This document shows positions 1 to 11,802 of a stretch of 64,000 nucleotides of DNA, one piece after another. The DNA is taken from positions 393,727 through 457,726 of the forward strand of contig KB722750.1 in assembly GCA_000349905.1 (NCBI GenBank), in the 5' to 3' direction. Each line of letters opens with the position of its first letter. Within the stretch, counting starts at the first letter, position 1. Position numbers and translations under genes: made by a program. The notes beneath the pieces were generated by a model. The model did not search any database and was not told the origin of the DNA. It saw only the letters and a program-made list of their open reading frames with translations. The stretch comes from Volvariella volvacea V23 (lineage: Eukaryota; Basidiomycota; Agaricomycetes; Agaricales; Pluteaceae).

Positions 1-297
1 AGCAAGTGAACCTGACTCATCGCCTTCCAATATTTCTAGGGCAACGTTGATGTCAACGTTCTTGTATTTTGGGTCAATCCCATAATATTCGGCCTCTTCA
101 GCAATTGTTGCAAGCCAGGAGAGAAATACAACATCCCCATATGTCTTCATCTTTTCGTAATTTCTGTGTTGCATGATATATTGGTCGACTGGTAAAGTTG
201 GCTCGGTGTCTGAAATCCGTCGCTTCTTGCTTGCAGAAGAAACATCAGAAGACGTTTTATCCTCAGTTTTTATGGGAAGTTGGTGCTTTTCAGGCAT
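1..297 (-). CDS. 5' part of an unrecognised protein, cut by the window edge
   Basis: An open frame on the minus strand starts at the ATG at 297 and stays open for 99 codons to position 1, where the window ends, so only the N-terminus is visible. The first 35 residues are charged and include a basic SKKRR stretch that could be a nuclear localisation signal. The following part (DQYIMQHRNYEKMKTYGDVV, then a hydrophobic-acidic segment) looks like the start of a folded helical domain. I do not recognise the family. The ATG is the first in frame and lies 246 bp downstream of the end of the Clr2-like gene on the same strand. A stop or an intron just beyond the edge cannot be excluded. Confidence 0.5.
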   Translation of the reverse strand, partial: MPEKHQLPIKTEDKTSSDVSSASKKRRISDTEPTLPVDQYIMQHRNYEKMKTYGDVVFLSWLATIAEEAEYYGIDPKYKNVDINVALEILEGDESGSLA

Positions 298-543
298 GAT
301 GGTTCTAAGTAACTAGGACGGTGGTAAAGGGTGGTCATCTGAGACGACGAGAGGCCCCCTATGCCAACACTCCCCTATTTTATGGATCCAACTGCCGAAA
401 ATATAACACGCGATGCGTAAAGTAGGAGGGGTGTTAGTATTAGTTGTATATTGCCAAATTCCAGTTAGTATCAAAGATTGACTACGTCCACTAAAGTATA
501 ACAGTACAAATCACGCCCGGAAATCCGCAAATCCCCCCACCCA

Positions 544-3411
544 TCAAGGATCCACCTCCATCGCCGCCAATTCATCAACCGATTCATTCGTCCACAGCCT
601 GCCAGCACCGACTGACGCTGATGCCGACACTGACACTGGCGCACTGATACTCCCACCAACCTGCCCCATCTGCACACCCCCATCGACCTCCACGCCTTCC
701 GCCCCTCCCTGCTCCTCACTCTCCCTCTCCTGCCTATGCCTCTCCAACAACTCTCTTGCCTCCCTATCCCCATCCTCCACCATCCTCTCTCTACTCGCTT
801 TATATATGCTCGGATCCACCGAGTTGTACAACCCCGCCGCCAGCCCCTCCAACGCCCACAAGTTGTTATAAACCATCAACCCTCCATTCTCCAGCGAATT
901 CTCCAGCGCCTGCTCCAGCGTCTCCCGCATGAGAGGGTGCGATAGAATGCGCGGGTAATACCGCCCACTGATGAGGGAGAGCGAGACAACAGCTTCATAC
1001 CCTTGGGGAAGGATCGGTCGGAACTTATATCCCGAGGGCGCAGGCGGGAGCGGGTAAGGCGACGACGGGATCATCGGTGACTTTGACTTCGATGCAGCAG
1101 GACTAGCTCCGTTCTTCAAAGGCTCCGTGGATATTGAAGGCGTAGAGATCTGCGTATTAGGCAATACAGCCTCGTTTATCGTCTTTGGCCCTTCTCCCGT
1201 CCCCAACTGCATCTGCTGCTGAGAGGGAGCGGGTTGTGCATTCTCTTGCGCTTTTTGCTGCTCTCCCTGTTGTCCATCGACAGCAGCACCACCGCCCTCA
1301 TCCTCCCAATCTTCGTCTACCAGCTCATACAACATCCCGCAAGCCCTACACTCCTTCCTCGCCCCTCCCCCACCACCCTCTTCCCCACTTCCTTTACTAA
1401 CATCCGCAAGAAACAGTCCATCAAGCCTCATAAACACCCCTCTCGTCCCTGCCCCAAGCTCCTCGGGGTCCCTTCCCATCTTCTCCCAATTCTCTCTCGC
1501 CCTCTTCCCTGGCCCAGCAGGCGCATATATATTCTCAGCACCCTTGGGCGCCAGACACCGCCGGGGGACCTTGAGCCTTATCACCTCGTCTGTCCAGATC
1601 CGCTCGGCGCCCCACCAGAGACCCTGGAATCTCGTCTGAACGACAGTACGCTCTTCGGTGGTGAGCTTGTCACTGCCGTTAGCAGCGGCGGTGGCGGTGG
1701 CGTCCTGATTCCGACTGAGCCTCGCGGCGACAGACGTGCTCGGTGTCGTCGATGCCTCAGCTGGAGTAGACGGTGCCGGTGCCAAGGCAGCAGGAGTCGA
1801 GGCTAGGGATTTCCCTCTCCCGGTCCCAAGACTAGCGTTATGCTGGGCCATGGCCGTCAGAGCATCTTGTAACGACAACGATGCACCCGATGTTGCCGAT
1901 GCTCCTGGTCCGCCTGCATCTCCGTTCGCACCAGCTGTAGACGCTGATGGCGCCGAGTGCTGAGTGCTTCCGCCGCTACCAGTTCCCTGTCTCAATCCCG
2001 TTCCTGTTCCCGTTCCGGCACTAACGGTTTTGGTGATCACCTTAAACTCAAACTCCCAATCGTCCGTCAAACTCCAATATTCTGACGTCTGTGATCCAAT
2101 TTGCACGGCCATAGCAAATGGTGCAACAGCATCTTCAAACCTCACAGTCGTTGCTATCGGTTTAGACACCGATCCAGCCTCGCCTCCGCCGGCAGCAGCA
2201 GCGGGTGGGGCATTCAAATTTAACCCTCCCGTTGTTACAGGCCCCGTGTTCCCTGGTCCTAATGCAGGACAAGGATTGAAGCCCTCCAGCACCTCTTTCG
2301 AGAAATCCAGTTTTGAAGCAGGGAAAGATTGCATCGCTCTGATGAGATCTGTAGGTGGCACGTATGCCTGATAGGGTAGGACTTGATCGTCGAGCGCGTC
2401 GCACCAGTGCGCGACGGCAAGTAGTTGGATTCGGCATGTTAGGTGCTGTCGGATTGACCAAGGGACGGAGGCGGGTGTAGGGAGTATAGGGGGTTCGGGG
2501 AGGAGGACTTGTTCTTGGGATGGACCGGCTATTCTATTGGGTTTTGCGGAGCTGTTTGATTGTGTGTTCTGAACTGAATGGGCGTTATCGAGCGTCCCGT
2601 TTGACATGGGTGCTTTGCCCTTTTCGTTTGCTGTCGTTGACGCCTTGGGTACGCCCTCTGAATGGAGCTTTGCCTCATCTACAATCCCCGGCCAAAACTT
2701 GATCGCAGCACCTGTCTTCTCATCCACAATAGGCGGGTTCAACGCGCACCAGACCAATTCCCCTTCTCTAAACCATCTTCTCATCCTCATAATACCTGTT
2801 TGACCTACAGCACTGTCCTCGTCGTCAATCCCACTTCTCGTGTACATCGCTCTTAGGTCCGCATTCCTCTCTACGAGCATGGCATATTGAGTCGTAATAT
2901 TAGAAGAAGGTTTGAGTCCTTCGACGGGTTTTGGTATTTTCTGAACGGCAGCATATATTCCTTGATCCTCGCCTCCCTTTCTTGAGTGCCGTATAAAAGG
3001 TTCCCGTGGTTTCTTATCACGGGCAGTCATGACCCTAGTACCAGAACCGCCAGCACTAAGTTGAGTGGACGCCAAGGGCCCCATCGAAGCAGTGATCTCC
3101 TTCTGTGATTTTTTCGAGCAATATTTGCAAAGACACGTCGCCTGATTCTTTGCATCGCGCATCAACCAGATTGCATGAGGGATGAACTCGTTTATTGAGC
3201 GAAAACGACCCCGTGGAGAGCCTGGATGTGAGCAAATCAGAACGAAAGGGCACAACGTTGTAGTGTGCATACACGCGTACCGTACAGGTAAACGTCGTGA
3301 CGTGGGGCGTCTGCAGGTCCCTTGTGGTGGTCATATAGGCGATAGCCAGTAGGCCAGTCTCTCATAACGTAGCTCTTCCCTCCTGTCAATAGGCGCGGCA
3401 GTCATAAGCAT
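544..3411 (-). CDS. Clr2-type transcriptional silencing protein
   Basis: This is a fungal relative of fission yeast Clr2, a non-catalytic subunit of the SHREC histone deacetylase/remodeller complex that silences heterochromatin. There are two exons. The first runs from the ATG at 3411 (or the in-frame ATG at 3405) to 3281. A 59-nt GT-AG intron (3280-3222) follows, and a long exon ends at the stop at 544. The joined N-terminus reads through a conserved block with DWPTGYRLYDHHKGP, then the SPRGRFRSINEFIPHAIWLM and CKYCSKK motifs seen in Clr2 N-terminal domains. The middle has the FREGELVWCALNPPI and FWPGIV motifs, then EFEFKV and GLWWGAERIW. The C-terminus has CRACGMLYEL and ISGRYYPRILSHPL. Low-complexity Ala/Ser/Gly/Thr linkers separate these blocks. 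Length is about 950 residues. The family assignment is from motif memory; further small introns in the linkers are possible but not needed. Confidence 0.75.
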
Positions 3412-3479
3412 GCGATGCAGAACAGAACTCTTTTCATATGCATTGAGGGAAATACATAGATACAGGAGAAGATGATGAC

Positions 3480-3740
3480 TTAGGGGCCATGTCTCCGAAA
3501 AAACCTACCAGGTAGCTTCAAATCCAAAGCAATAGCCTTCCCAACCTGCGTCCTCCACTTTGCGGCGGTTGGACTGTCCAAGTCGAGGAGTTGCATAAAG
3601 TTAACCTGGCCTTCCCTGTCTACAATCCTTGTCGTGGCGGTTGGCCACAACCCAGGACTTCCATCTGACTTGTCAAACTCCAAATACTCGACATTCTTGC
3701 TGGGCAGAGCGAACTTGTCGCTTAGATTTCGGCTGGCCAT
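3480..3740 (-). CDS. possible small protein, 86 codons
   Basis: A single open frame from the ATG at 3740 to the stop at 3480 lies 69 bp upstream of the Clr2-like gene on the same strand. The composition looks protein-like: mixed charged and hydrophobic residues, a VEYLEFDKSDG segment and a DLDSPTAAKWRTQVGKAI segment, and few rare residues. There is no signal peptide or membrane helix. I do not recognise it. It could be a real short gene, or an exon of a longer gene whose other exons I did not find. Confidence 0.3.
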   Translation of the reverse strand: MASRNLSDKFALPSKNVEYLEFDKSDGSPGLWPTATTRIVDREGQVNFMQLLDLDSPTAAKWRTQVGKAIALDLKLPGRFFRRHGP

Positions 3741-4206
3741 CCCTTTCTTTCGTGTCTGTGTCCTTGTGGCGTTTTGTAGTCACCTCCGGTCGATGATATC
3801 AGAAAAATATCAGAAAAGAATGGGATTGGGAGATGGAGGTGAGAAGGACGACTGGGGAAGATTCAGGAGAAGAGCTGTAGCTTGATAGGCCTTGAATTCT
3901 CACGTGACTGATGATTTGGTAAGCTGAGGACCTAGATTTGCTTCCACTTTGTTCGACCTCAAGACCTGGTTGGTCGACTTGCCCGAGCTTCTCTTCGGCC
4001 TCAAAGATATGGGATTTCATGTATAGGATAGATATGCCCGTCGTGGGCGGGCAACTCTTATGTCGTCACTATGCGCAGTCGCGCTTCGTAATCGTTTCTG
4101 CTCGCCTGGGGTTTCTACCACTCTGGGGGTATGCTTCTTGTGGCGATATTACATCACTGAATCATGCGAAACCTACTACAATCGAGGCATCACAGGGGCA
4201 GTAATC
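3741..4206. other. intergenic stretch
   Basis: No supportable gene was seen in these 466 bp. The short open frames on both strands are shadows without codon-like composition. Confidence 0.4.
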
Positions 4207-6178
4207 TCAATCTGCATGATAGATGGACGCCTCGGATAACCTCAGGAGCAACGCCTTCTCAATCATCTTCTCGTCGTCCTTACTTGTAATCGGGATACTG
4301 ATGTCCTGGTCCTTGGGCACGATGACTACATACCAAACCTTTTTTACTCCCATATCTCTCAGATCTTGGAAACTTTTAGGATTTGCAGAGTGCCTCTGAC
4401 CAACGGTTACTTGAAAAATGGTAGCCCACTCAGGCCTCGGAAAAACGATGCCGTCAAACGCTGGTTCGGTTGAGCTCTCAACTCGTCTTTTGTGCACTGA
4501 GCCCGCGTCAACTCTTGATTGTGAGGTGGAAGGCGACCTGGTATGAGGTTTGAAGGTTCGTTGGCGTCATCTTGATCTCTCGCACTTTCCCCCAGGAGAT
4601 ATGAATCCACCTTCGATACGAGCGTACCTCTAAACCTCCTCCCCCCCCCGCGGGGACCAAGTGCGGATATTTTTATCCCGTCTATAACGGCCAAAAATGA
4701 GTCCTTGAACAGGCCAGAGTGACTTTCGTAGAAGCAATGTGTGGATCATGTAATCCAGGAGGCGGTTGGCTACCGCTTTGTTACCGAAACTTGATTGAAT
4801 AAGCTGAAAAGATCTATTGCTTCCTTTTGCTGAGAGGCGTGAAACGCTTCCACCAGCAGTGTGACAAGGTATGGCTGCATATCGATTGCAAACTGGTCGC
4901 GCCGACTCCCAACATCAATGGTAAAAATATGATGTGAAAATTGACCTTGCATGACACTGAAGGTGTGTCGGCGATAAAGGTTAGCCAATAAATCGTCGTA
5001 CCGCATAAGGGACAAGTTCTCCTTGATATATTCTTCGTAGCTTGTGAGGTTTCTCAGCATCTGAAAGGCGTTTCTCGCAGACGGCGTATATTTTTTATAG
5101 TATTCCTGCAAGTAGTATTCCACGTGAACTTCGGTCCTATCGGCGAACCGCAAGCCTCGTCCCCATCTACGATGCATTAATAAGGGTTCAAAGAACAAAG
5201 AAAGGTTTCATACGCAATGATGAGTTCTGCAAGCGAAAATGAGCGCACAACGTAATGGTCGGTCTCCACCGTCTTCCCCAACCACCTGACAGAGTTTGGT
5301 CGTGGGGATGCAGCCTGAAAATTCTTGTCGCACGATGACTCCCGGAACGTCCTCAATATCTGAATTAGAGTCAAAAAGGCACCACGTATCGCGGGGAACT
5401 ATTGGGCTTGCTACAGATATGGCGGTTAGTGGTAAATTGAAGGCACCTCCTGACAGGAATAGCGTAACGGTGTGAGGATCCATCACGAGCAGTGGGCTTC
5501 TTCGCGTGGAGGCGCAATAAGAGGGTATAGAAAAGGAAGATTCTTTTCCCTGCTCACTAAGAATTAGTAGAAGTTCTGGGGGCTGTTCGAGAAGCAAGGC
5601 ATACCGATACCAGAATGTCCCAGAATAGAGACACCATCGAGTGCCCTATCCCCATGTTCCTGCTCAAAAGGATTGGGAAATTGGGTTCCGTGATGGGGCT
5701 TTTTCTGGTCGCCTTGTTCCATACGCCTTCTACATCAACAATCAACCTTTTCCCTGGGCAACCGACTGACTTTGTGAGGGATTATTTATGGGATCCAATT
5801 GGATCTGCGTACTTAGTTCGTTCTCTTGTCGAGTTGTGAGATTATCGAGTGGCCGTTGGAACACTTCTGATCCTTTTGTTCTGGCCTCAATGTCGGATAG
5901 GACAATGGGATGTTCGTCGCGTACGAGTGGGTGACATTTGGCTGAACAAGAAATGGTGTCGCAGATGCTTGTCAGGGAACGGAAAACACGGACGCAGCTG
6001 GGCACTATAATATGATCCAGCTTGTCATAGGGGCGCACAATATCCTCGATGTCAAATGGCCACTCTCCATTAACCCACACATCATCATAAAGGTTGTCGT
6101 AGCTGCTTGAAGAAAGGTTTTGGAGCAGGGTCACTACTGCATTATCCATAAGTTTCTTTCCACATTCACCGGCCATCT
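4207..6178 (-). pseudogene. decayed Crinkler/RHS-like P-loop plus nuclease-type gene
   Basis: A minus-strand gene with recognisable parts in order: an N-terminal region from the ATG at 6178; an NTPase-like part with FPILLSRNMGIGHSMVSLFW, which aligns with the Walker A position of RHS/Crinkler ATPases but has His where the invariant Lys should be; a strand near 5480 (LLVMDPHTVTLFL); a helical middle part near 4780-5160 (YTPSARNAF); and a C-terminal segment (ATIFQVTVGQRHS...GVKKVWYVVIVP) resembling the restriction-endonuclease-like end of these proteins. Two well-formed introns remain (59 nt ending near 5751; 47 nt near 5165-5211). Between them the frame is lost near 5600 and 5310, and again near 4780, where no intron restores it. 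I therefore call it a pseudogene. The family is large in mushroom genomes. The Crinkler/RHS link is inferred from order and motif shape, not proven. Confidence 0.5.
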
Positions 6179-6735
6179 TGTGCAACGCATCCTCTGACTG
6201 CCCAGCATGTTGTGAGTCAAAGATAAGATAAGAGGGTCAATCAGTGGTCACATGATGATATTCAAGTTTTGGCTTGTTTTGGTCGGAGTCAAGATCGGAG
6301 TCAAAATTCTTGCCTTGTCGCGTTCTATCCTCCTGTCGTTTTGAAGGCATACACAACTCGTCCTCCTTCTAATGCTATTCGTCTGAGTCTGCACATGTTC
6401 TTCGATGTGCTGAAGCATATCGCCGGATTTATCTACACCTTGCGATCCTTCCCTACTCGCTTGGTGTTAAACTGACCGGCAAGAGGAATGGAAGTTTTTT
6501 GTAGAACTCTATCCTGGCAGAACATCTCCCCTTCGTTTATAGACCCACAGGATGATGCTTTGAAAAGGATCAACACTCCTTTTGTTGTGAAATGATAGTT
6601 ATCTTATCGGGAACGTGCACAGTGCCTTAGTCCAAAATGAGTGAACTTTGAACTCCATAAAGTGTTCTTTTCTCCTCCTGTGTGCCTTGCGCTTCTCGAC
6701 GACCTCGCAACGTAAGGCGATTCGTGATCTGGTCC
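6179..6735. other. intergenic stretch
   Basis: This separates the minus-strand Crinkler/RHS-like remnant from the plus-strand dynactin gene. It should hold both promoters. No gene is supported. Confidence 0.4.
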
Positions 6736-8160
6736 ATGGCGGCCAATATCGGTAGTGTCTTCCTCGGCGACCGTCACCAACGAAATCGGGTTCTATCGGG
6801 GGGCTCATCTGCCTCCGCTGGTTCAACTTCATCTCCACCCTCCTCTCCACCAGCACACATCCTCCATTACCACCACTCCACAGCCTCTTTATCACAGATA
6901 GGAACACCAGAATCAGGGATGTCGAGTATACTGAATGAATTGTCGAGATCTACTTCACCAACGTCGCGAACGTCCACTACGGTACAGCCACCGCAACAAC
7001 AGTCAAGTCAAGAAGAAAATGCAAAGCCGGTTGTTATAGACCCGGTACTATCACTGGAACTGCGCATCAGATGGCTAGAGGCGTTGCTACTGGGAGTCTC
7101 TAAGGATGGGACTGGGCCACTTCCTGGACACCCAAGCAGTACTGGCTCATCACAATTCCTCTCCGGCGCAGGCAGAACGCGATCATCAATCCTCCAAGGT
7201 AGAAACCAGAAACGCGGCTCACTCGCGCCCATGGCCAACCGATCGTCAACCGCCGAAAAAAGCACTGCTGCTCGCATTGCAGAGTTAGGACTGAAACCGG
7301 GAGAGACGCTGACGAGACTGGTGGAAGAGGTGCAGAAGAAGGTCGATGCTGCGGTTTCTTCGAATGAGGGTTTGAAGAAATTCATGGATCGTTGTGTGTA
7401 TGCTTTCACTTCGTCTCTTGCGCGTTTTCGTAAAGTCTGATCCATACATAGATGACCAACATGCACATCTACTAACGCCTGCATTTGCACTGTCGGGTCT
7501 ACTCCCAGAACCTCCTGTTTATGAGCACCTTTCTCAAGAAGAGTTAGATGCGTTGCTCGCAGAGATGGAACCCGATATACGCGCTGCTGACCGGGATATG
7601 AAGGAAATCGAAGCCCTAGAAAAGAAGGGCATAACTGGAGCTGGGAAATTGGCTGGTGAGTAACCCCACCCCGTCCACCCCAACACCGTTTCCCGCGGAA
7701 TTGAGCATATGTGGTCCACTTGACCCCTGTATGCACTCGATGAACAAAATCTTTGCATTCTGAATGCACGACTCCTGATCCCTTTCCCGCTGTCCATAGA
7801 TTACGAAATCCTCCAGCCGAGACTCGATGCCCTCCTCAAGACGCATCAAGATAACGTCCAACAGGCCGCCTCGCTAGAGCGCCGTGTCGCAAACATAATG
7901 AAACGACATGCCACACAGGCAAGCTCCGCCATTACCACCATTTATTTCCACCCTTACTGATTCTCACCTCACTTTAAAACTCAATTGCGCGCCAACTCGC
8001 GTGTATTTGACCCCTTTGATGCTACCCCTGCCTCTTGCAGGTCGACGCACTATCAGAGCTATTCGTAGAATGGGATGATACAATCACAGATGCCGAAAAT
8101 AAAGTCAAGAGATTGGAAAAGGAGAAAGAACAGCGAGTGCGATTAGGACTGGAGCTGTAG
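6736..8160 (+). CDS. dynactin subunit 3 (p24/DCTN3-like)
   Basis: This is the small shoulder subunit of dynactin, the cofactor of cytoplasmic dynein in microtubule-based transport and nuclear migration. Four exons were reconstructed: 6736-7393, 7452-7655, 7800-7918 and 8041-8160. The start is the ATG in a CCATGG context. The first 110 residues are Ser/Pro-rich and look like a fungal extension. The conserved part then starts with LELRIRWLEALLLG, matching the N-terminal coiled-coil of human DCTN3 (a helix followed by G). Next come a VEEVQKKVDAAV helix, a long helical middle, and a C-terminal helix with LSELFVEWDD that matches the SKQFVQWDE segment of DCTN3. The third intron begins GC (CAG|GCAAGC) rather than GT; this join is the only one that keeps the frame. 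The identification rests on the order of three short motifs, so it is good but not certain. Confidence 0.7.
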
Positions 8161-9331
8161 CTGTGGTTGCACTTGATTCACACCTCCTTCGGCTCCCTTC
8201 TATTGGTGGTGTACCTTCATTCCAACCCTATTCCTGTTGTTCCTGAGACTTTGGGGATGTGCCGGGTGCTGTACCCGCCTTCGAGCTGGTACGATTACAA
8301 TAATATGTATGCTAGCTAATATTAGTCAACTCGGTCTGTGAGCTGTATCCCCATGCATTTAAGACTTCAAAACTGCATGTCGCCGTTCGGGATGATAAAT
8401 TGGTTGAAATCAAGCTACATGATCGCAATTCACCGTCCCAAGCCTGTCCTGTTCAGTCGTTCGCATGCGATTTACAGTATTAGACCTCTTTTGTTAACGC
8501 CGTCCAGGGCCAACCCCCCTCAGCCCATCATCCCCGAGGATATCGAACGTTTAGAAAAACGTCATCTACCGTTTGATAGGCGCTTTTTGCCAAGTGGTTA
8601 GAAGATATTCAAACTGCATTAGCGTGCTTAGTGTACAACACCCGACCGCCGTGCAGTTGGAAGCTTGAACATCAAACTTTGAACTTTGATTGACATTATG
8701 ATCGTGATCACTTCGACTAAGCAGAGCTATTGTAGGTTAGTATCAGTGTTGTCGGCGTCGCAGTACCCTTACGCGTACGTGTATCTATACAACTTTACAG
8801 AAGAGATCCCCGAAAGCCCGATTCCTAGCAACCACTATCACAGTATATGACGAACGAAAGAGAAACGAGAAAAACCCACTAGCCCAAAGAGGATGATATA
8901 AATATCTAGGAACTCCGTCCATATGATAGATATGACAAATGAAATGAGATTGGCTCCTGGTGTTGGCCTGAGTGATGTACCTGGTTCTGCACAACGCGGA
9001 CATAACCACTTATTGCATGCACAGTGCGTTCAGATTGAGAGGTAATTCCACCGGTGGTAAATAACGATCTCCGTGAACGAAACCGGGCCCGAGGACTGTG
9101 CCATTCTTGGTAGCTCTGCACATGACGAAGGACGCGCTGGGATAGCATGAAACGCAAGGCACCACCCTTACAAATAGCTGAACGAGCCAAAAAAGTATAA
9201 TACAGGAATGGCCGAGTGTTGTCTTAGCATCCCGAAACTGACACCGAGCATGGACGCGTTGAGGTTGGCGAGAGTGGTGAGTAATCGGAGAACAGAGCGT
9301 CCAACGATGAGGCCAAGTTCCAGGCTCGAGA
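8161..9331. other. intergenic stretch between convergent genes
   Basis: This lies between the ends of the dynactin subunit gene and the DUF6533 gene. Short frames exist on both strands (for example 8338-8601 plus and 9010-9384 minus) but none shows recognisable motifs or consistent splicing. It holds the 3' ends of both neighbours. Confidence 0.4.
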
Positions 9332-11383
9332 CTATACCGGTGAAGCACACTGGCAGCGCCGTTGATTCCAGTCGCTGTTATCATCCTCCCTATCTCCAGG
9401 CGTCGAGTTTCCAGGCCTTTGGACTTGAAGCTGATCTGGTGTTTGGGGAGGTCTCGGGCTTCGACTATTTCTTGATGGAGGAGACGATAAACTATGCGTC
9501 GCTAGTACAGTAGATGTGGGTGGTGGGTGGGTGGTATCAAAGATCCATTGCAAAGAGAAAACGGAGGGTGTCGATGTCATGGACTGCATGGATGGGCGTG
9601 GTCCAGCATAGCCCTGCTCAGGCTGGGCTATCGTCGCAGCGGTATCTCGGTGGGGCGTACTGATTGAGCGAGGACCTGACCCAACAGTGATTGAATGCTC
9701 TGAATGTTTACGAAGGACCTCGAGTTCGACATCCAGTGGCGCGCCTGAACGTTTAGAAATACTGGAGTCGGTGTGGGGAATTTGACTCATGTCTGTTGGA
9801 GAGCTGGGCAAGCCCGGTCGAGTCCTGAATGCTTCACGAATGATATGCGAATTCCGTCTCATGATTTCAGTTTCTGATGGTGATGCAGAGGTGCGGAGAC
9901 TCAGGATTCTATAGATAGCATGTCAGACCATGCAACTTCGAACTAAAGGAGAATATAGACATTTTACATGCCTGTCATGGTTACAGTGTAAGTGATTACC
10001 AATATAGAATTAGCGGACAAAATCCAACGTACAAATATTGGAGTCAACACGAAGGTCATTGCAATGCCAACTCCATCTTGAGCTGGGCTGGGTCGTCGGG
10101 AAGAGAGATTGATTATTGGTTGATAACAAGGAGCATTATACTCATACCTGAAACACAGGCCGGCTGAGATTGCATTCATGGTTATAATAGCCATAAAATA
10201 GATTATACCTGTGCAAATAGGCTGTATCAGCATCACCAGTATCACCGTTGAGTCGACTCGAGGTACCAAAGCCTCTTGACAAAGTATCATCACAAGGCCC
10301 TGGTATTGAACTGATAACGCGCGTTTAATGCGGCTTACCTTGACCAACGAATACTTTGCCCAGTGAACTGTCGCGTGTCCTAGTGACTAGCTCATGCTGA
10401 AATTTATATACAATGTGGATCAAGGGGTTGATCAGATGGAATCCACGAAGCTTGCGTTGGGCAGCACTCACATATAAAATCAGGACTAGGACCGCTGCAT
10501 CCGTGATTGTGGCGGCGAGCTAGTAACCTATTCGTTAGATGCAAGCCCCCATCATATCTGCATCTTGAATTTACCATACTAAGCTGTCAATGGAGTTTTA
10601 ACAGAGGACAACGAGACCGAACAAATTACACTCACCCCAAGACGCACTAGCAAGCGATTAAAGGTGAGGTCAGTGAAGCACCCCATCCCCCCAAATGCAT
10701 CGAAGAAAAATTTGTCGAGGACCACAGCGCCCGTCCAAAAAGCCCAAATGTCTATCCAAAGAAGATTTATAAGACAAGTTGAGAGGATTACGAGAGCTAC
10801 GCGACTGTGTCTTGTGAAAGCATATGCTCTGATAGCGGTGACCACTACAAAAGGTTATTAGTGAGGATAGGGGTTACGTGTTGGCTTGCAATTCTTACAC
10901 TGGGGAAGGAGTTGCTGAGGGGCGGTGATGAACACCGAATCGTGGTCCCGGGAACAACGGATGTACTCACGAAAGGTAGTAGAAGTGCATGAAGTGCCGG
11001 TACCCAGTTTCGGCAAAACTCGTAGCTGTGGTCTGAAATATAGGCCCACGCTATGATTGGCCATACCGCCATAGTGTAATAACGGCACAGAGTATACAGC
11101 ACTCTCATCGAACCCCATTTGCCTCGATGGATCTGAATAGTCGCAATGTTAATTGATCCACGGCATGAAAAATAATGCCCAGCATTACCATCTTGACCTC
11201 ATCCTCCAAACTTATAGCCCAATATAACGTTCATTTTTGCACCACCGACATTTAGCAAATAGTCATGGAGACACGAGGGAGAACTCACTTATCCAGCCAT
11301 TCATAGATTAAGACCACTAAACTGCCAGACATGGCATACCGCGCGCCCATGATAATTCTGACATGCTGAGGGTCAAGAGACAT
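9332..11383 (-). CDS. DUF6533-domain seven-helix membrane protein
   Basis: A multi-exon membrane protein of a family expanded in Agaricomycetes, usually annotated only as DUF6533. The start chosen is the ATG at 11383. Exons 11383-11289, 11210-11189 and then from 11132 join in frame and give the family signature: a first helix (SGSLVVLIYEWLDN), then LEDEVKM-IHRGKWGSM, then RVLYTLCRYY. Further hydrophobic segments follow near 11000 (YTMAVWPIIAWAYISD), 10800 (VTAIRAYAF, VALVILSTCLINLLWIDIW), 10200 (VILVMLIQPICTGIIYFMAI) and 10000. The last exon (about 9910-9332) codes a polar Ser/Thr/Pro-rich cytosolic tail of about 190 residues. The middle exon joins between about 10950 and 10840 are uncertain. 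Function is unknown; the family looks GPCR-like in topology but has no assigned ligand. Confidence 0.65.
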
Positions 11384-11802
11384 GAACCAACCTCGGGCCT
11401 ACAGGATGAGGGGCAGAGGAAAGAGAACAGCCGTGGACAGACGAGCGCGCTGAAATGTCTAACGACGGCCCCTCAGAAAGACTGCCCTTCCACTTGCCGG
11501 ACTGAATTAGTTGAATAAGAGTGCATTCGGGGACCTGCAGGGTCGCAGTTGATGGTGCTAGCGAAAGTGCGAGAACCGTAGAATGAAGATTGACAAGGTC
11601 CATTGTCTCAAAGGCAATGCTCTAGCCCAATAGACAAGAAAATACGAACGTCATAAGTCTACCTCGAATTCCGCTACTGCGATCTGCAGCTCGGAGCCGC
11701 TGATCAGACCCGCACTTGCATCCGTTTTTTCTATTAGGATCGCCCCCCGGTCAATACCGGTCATTATATCTAATTGCGAGATCTGACGCCAAGCCCATCA
11801 AT
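11384..11802. other. intergenic stretch
   Basis: This is the likely promoter of the DUF6533 gene and the 3' end of the first FAD monooxygenase remnant. A 76-codon frame at 11373-11603 overlaps it but has no recognisable content. Confidence 0.35.

Noticed and set aside
1234..1806. 190-codon frame on the plus strand
   Set aside because: It is the antisense shadow of the Clr2-like coding region and has no motifs.
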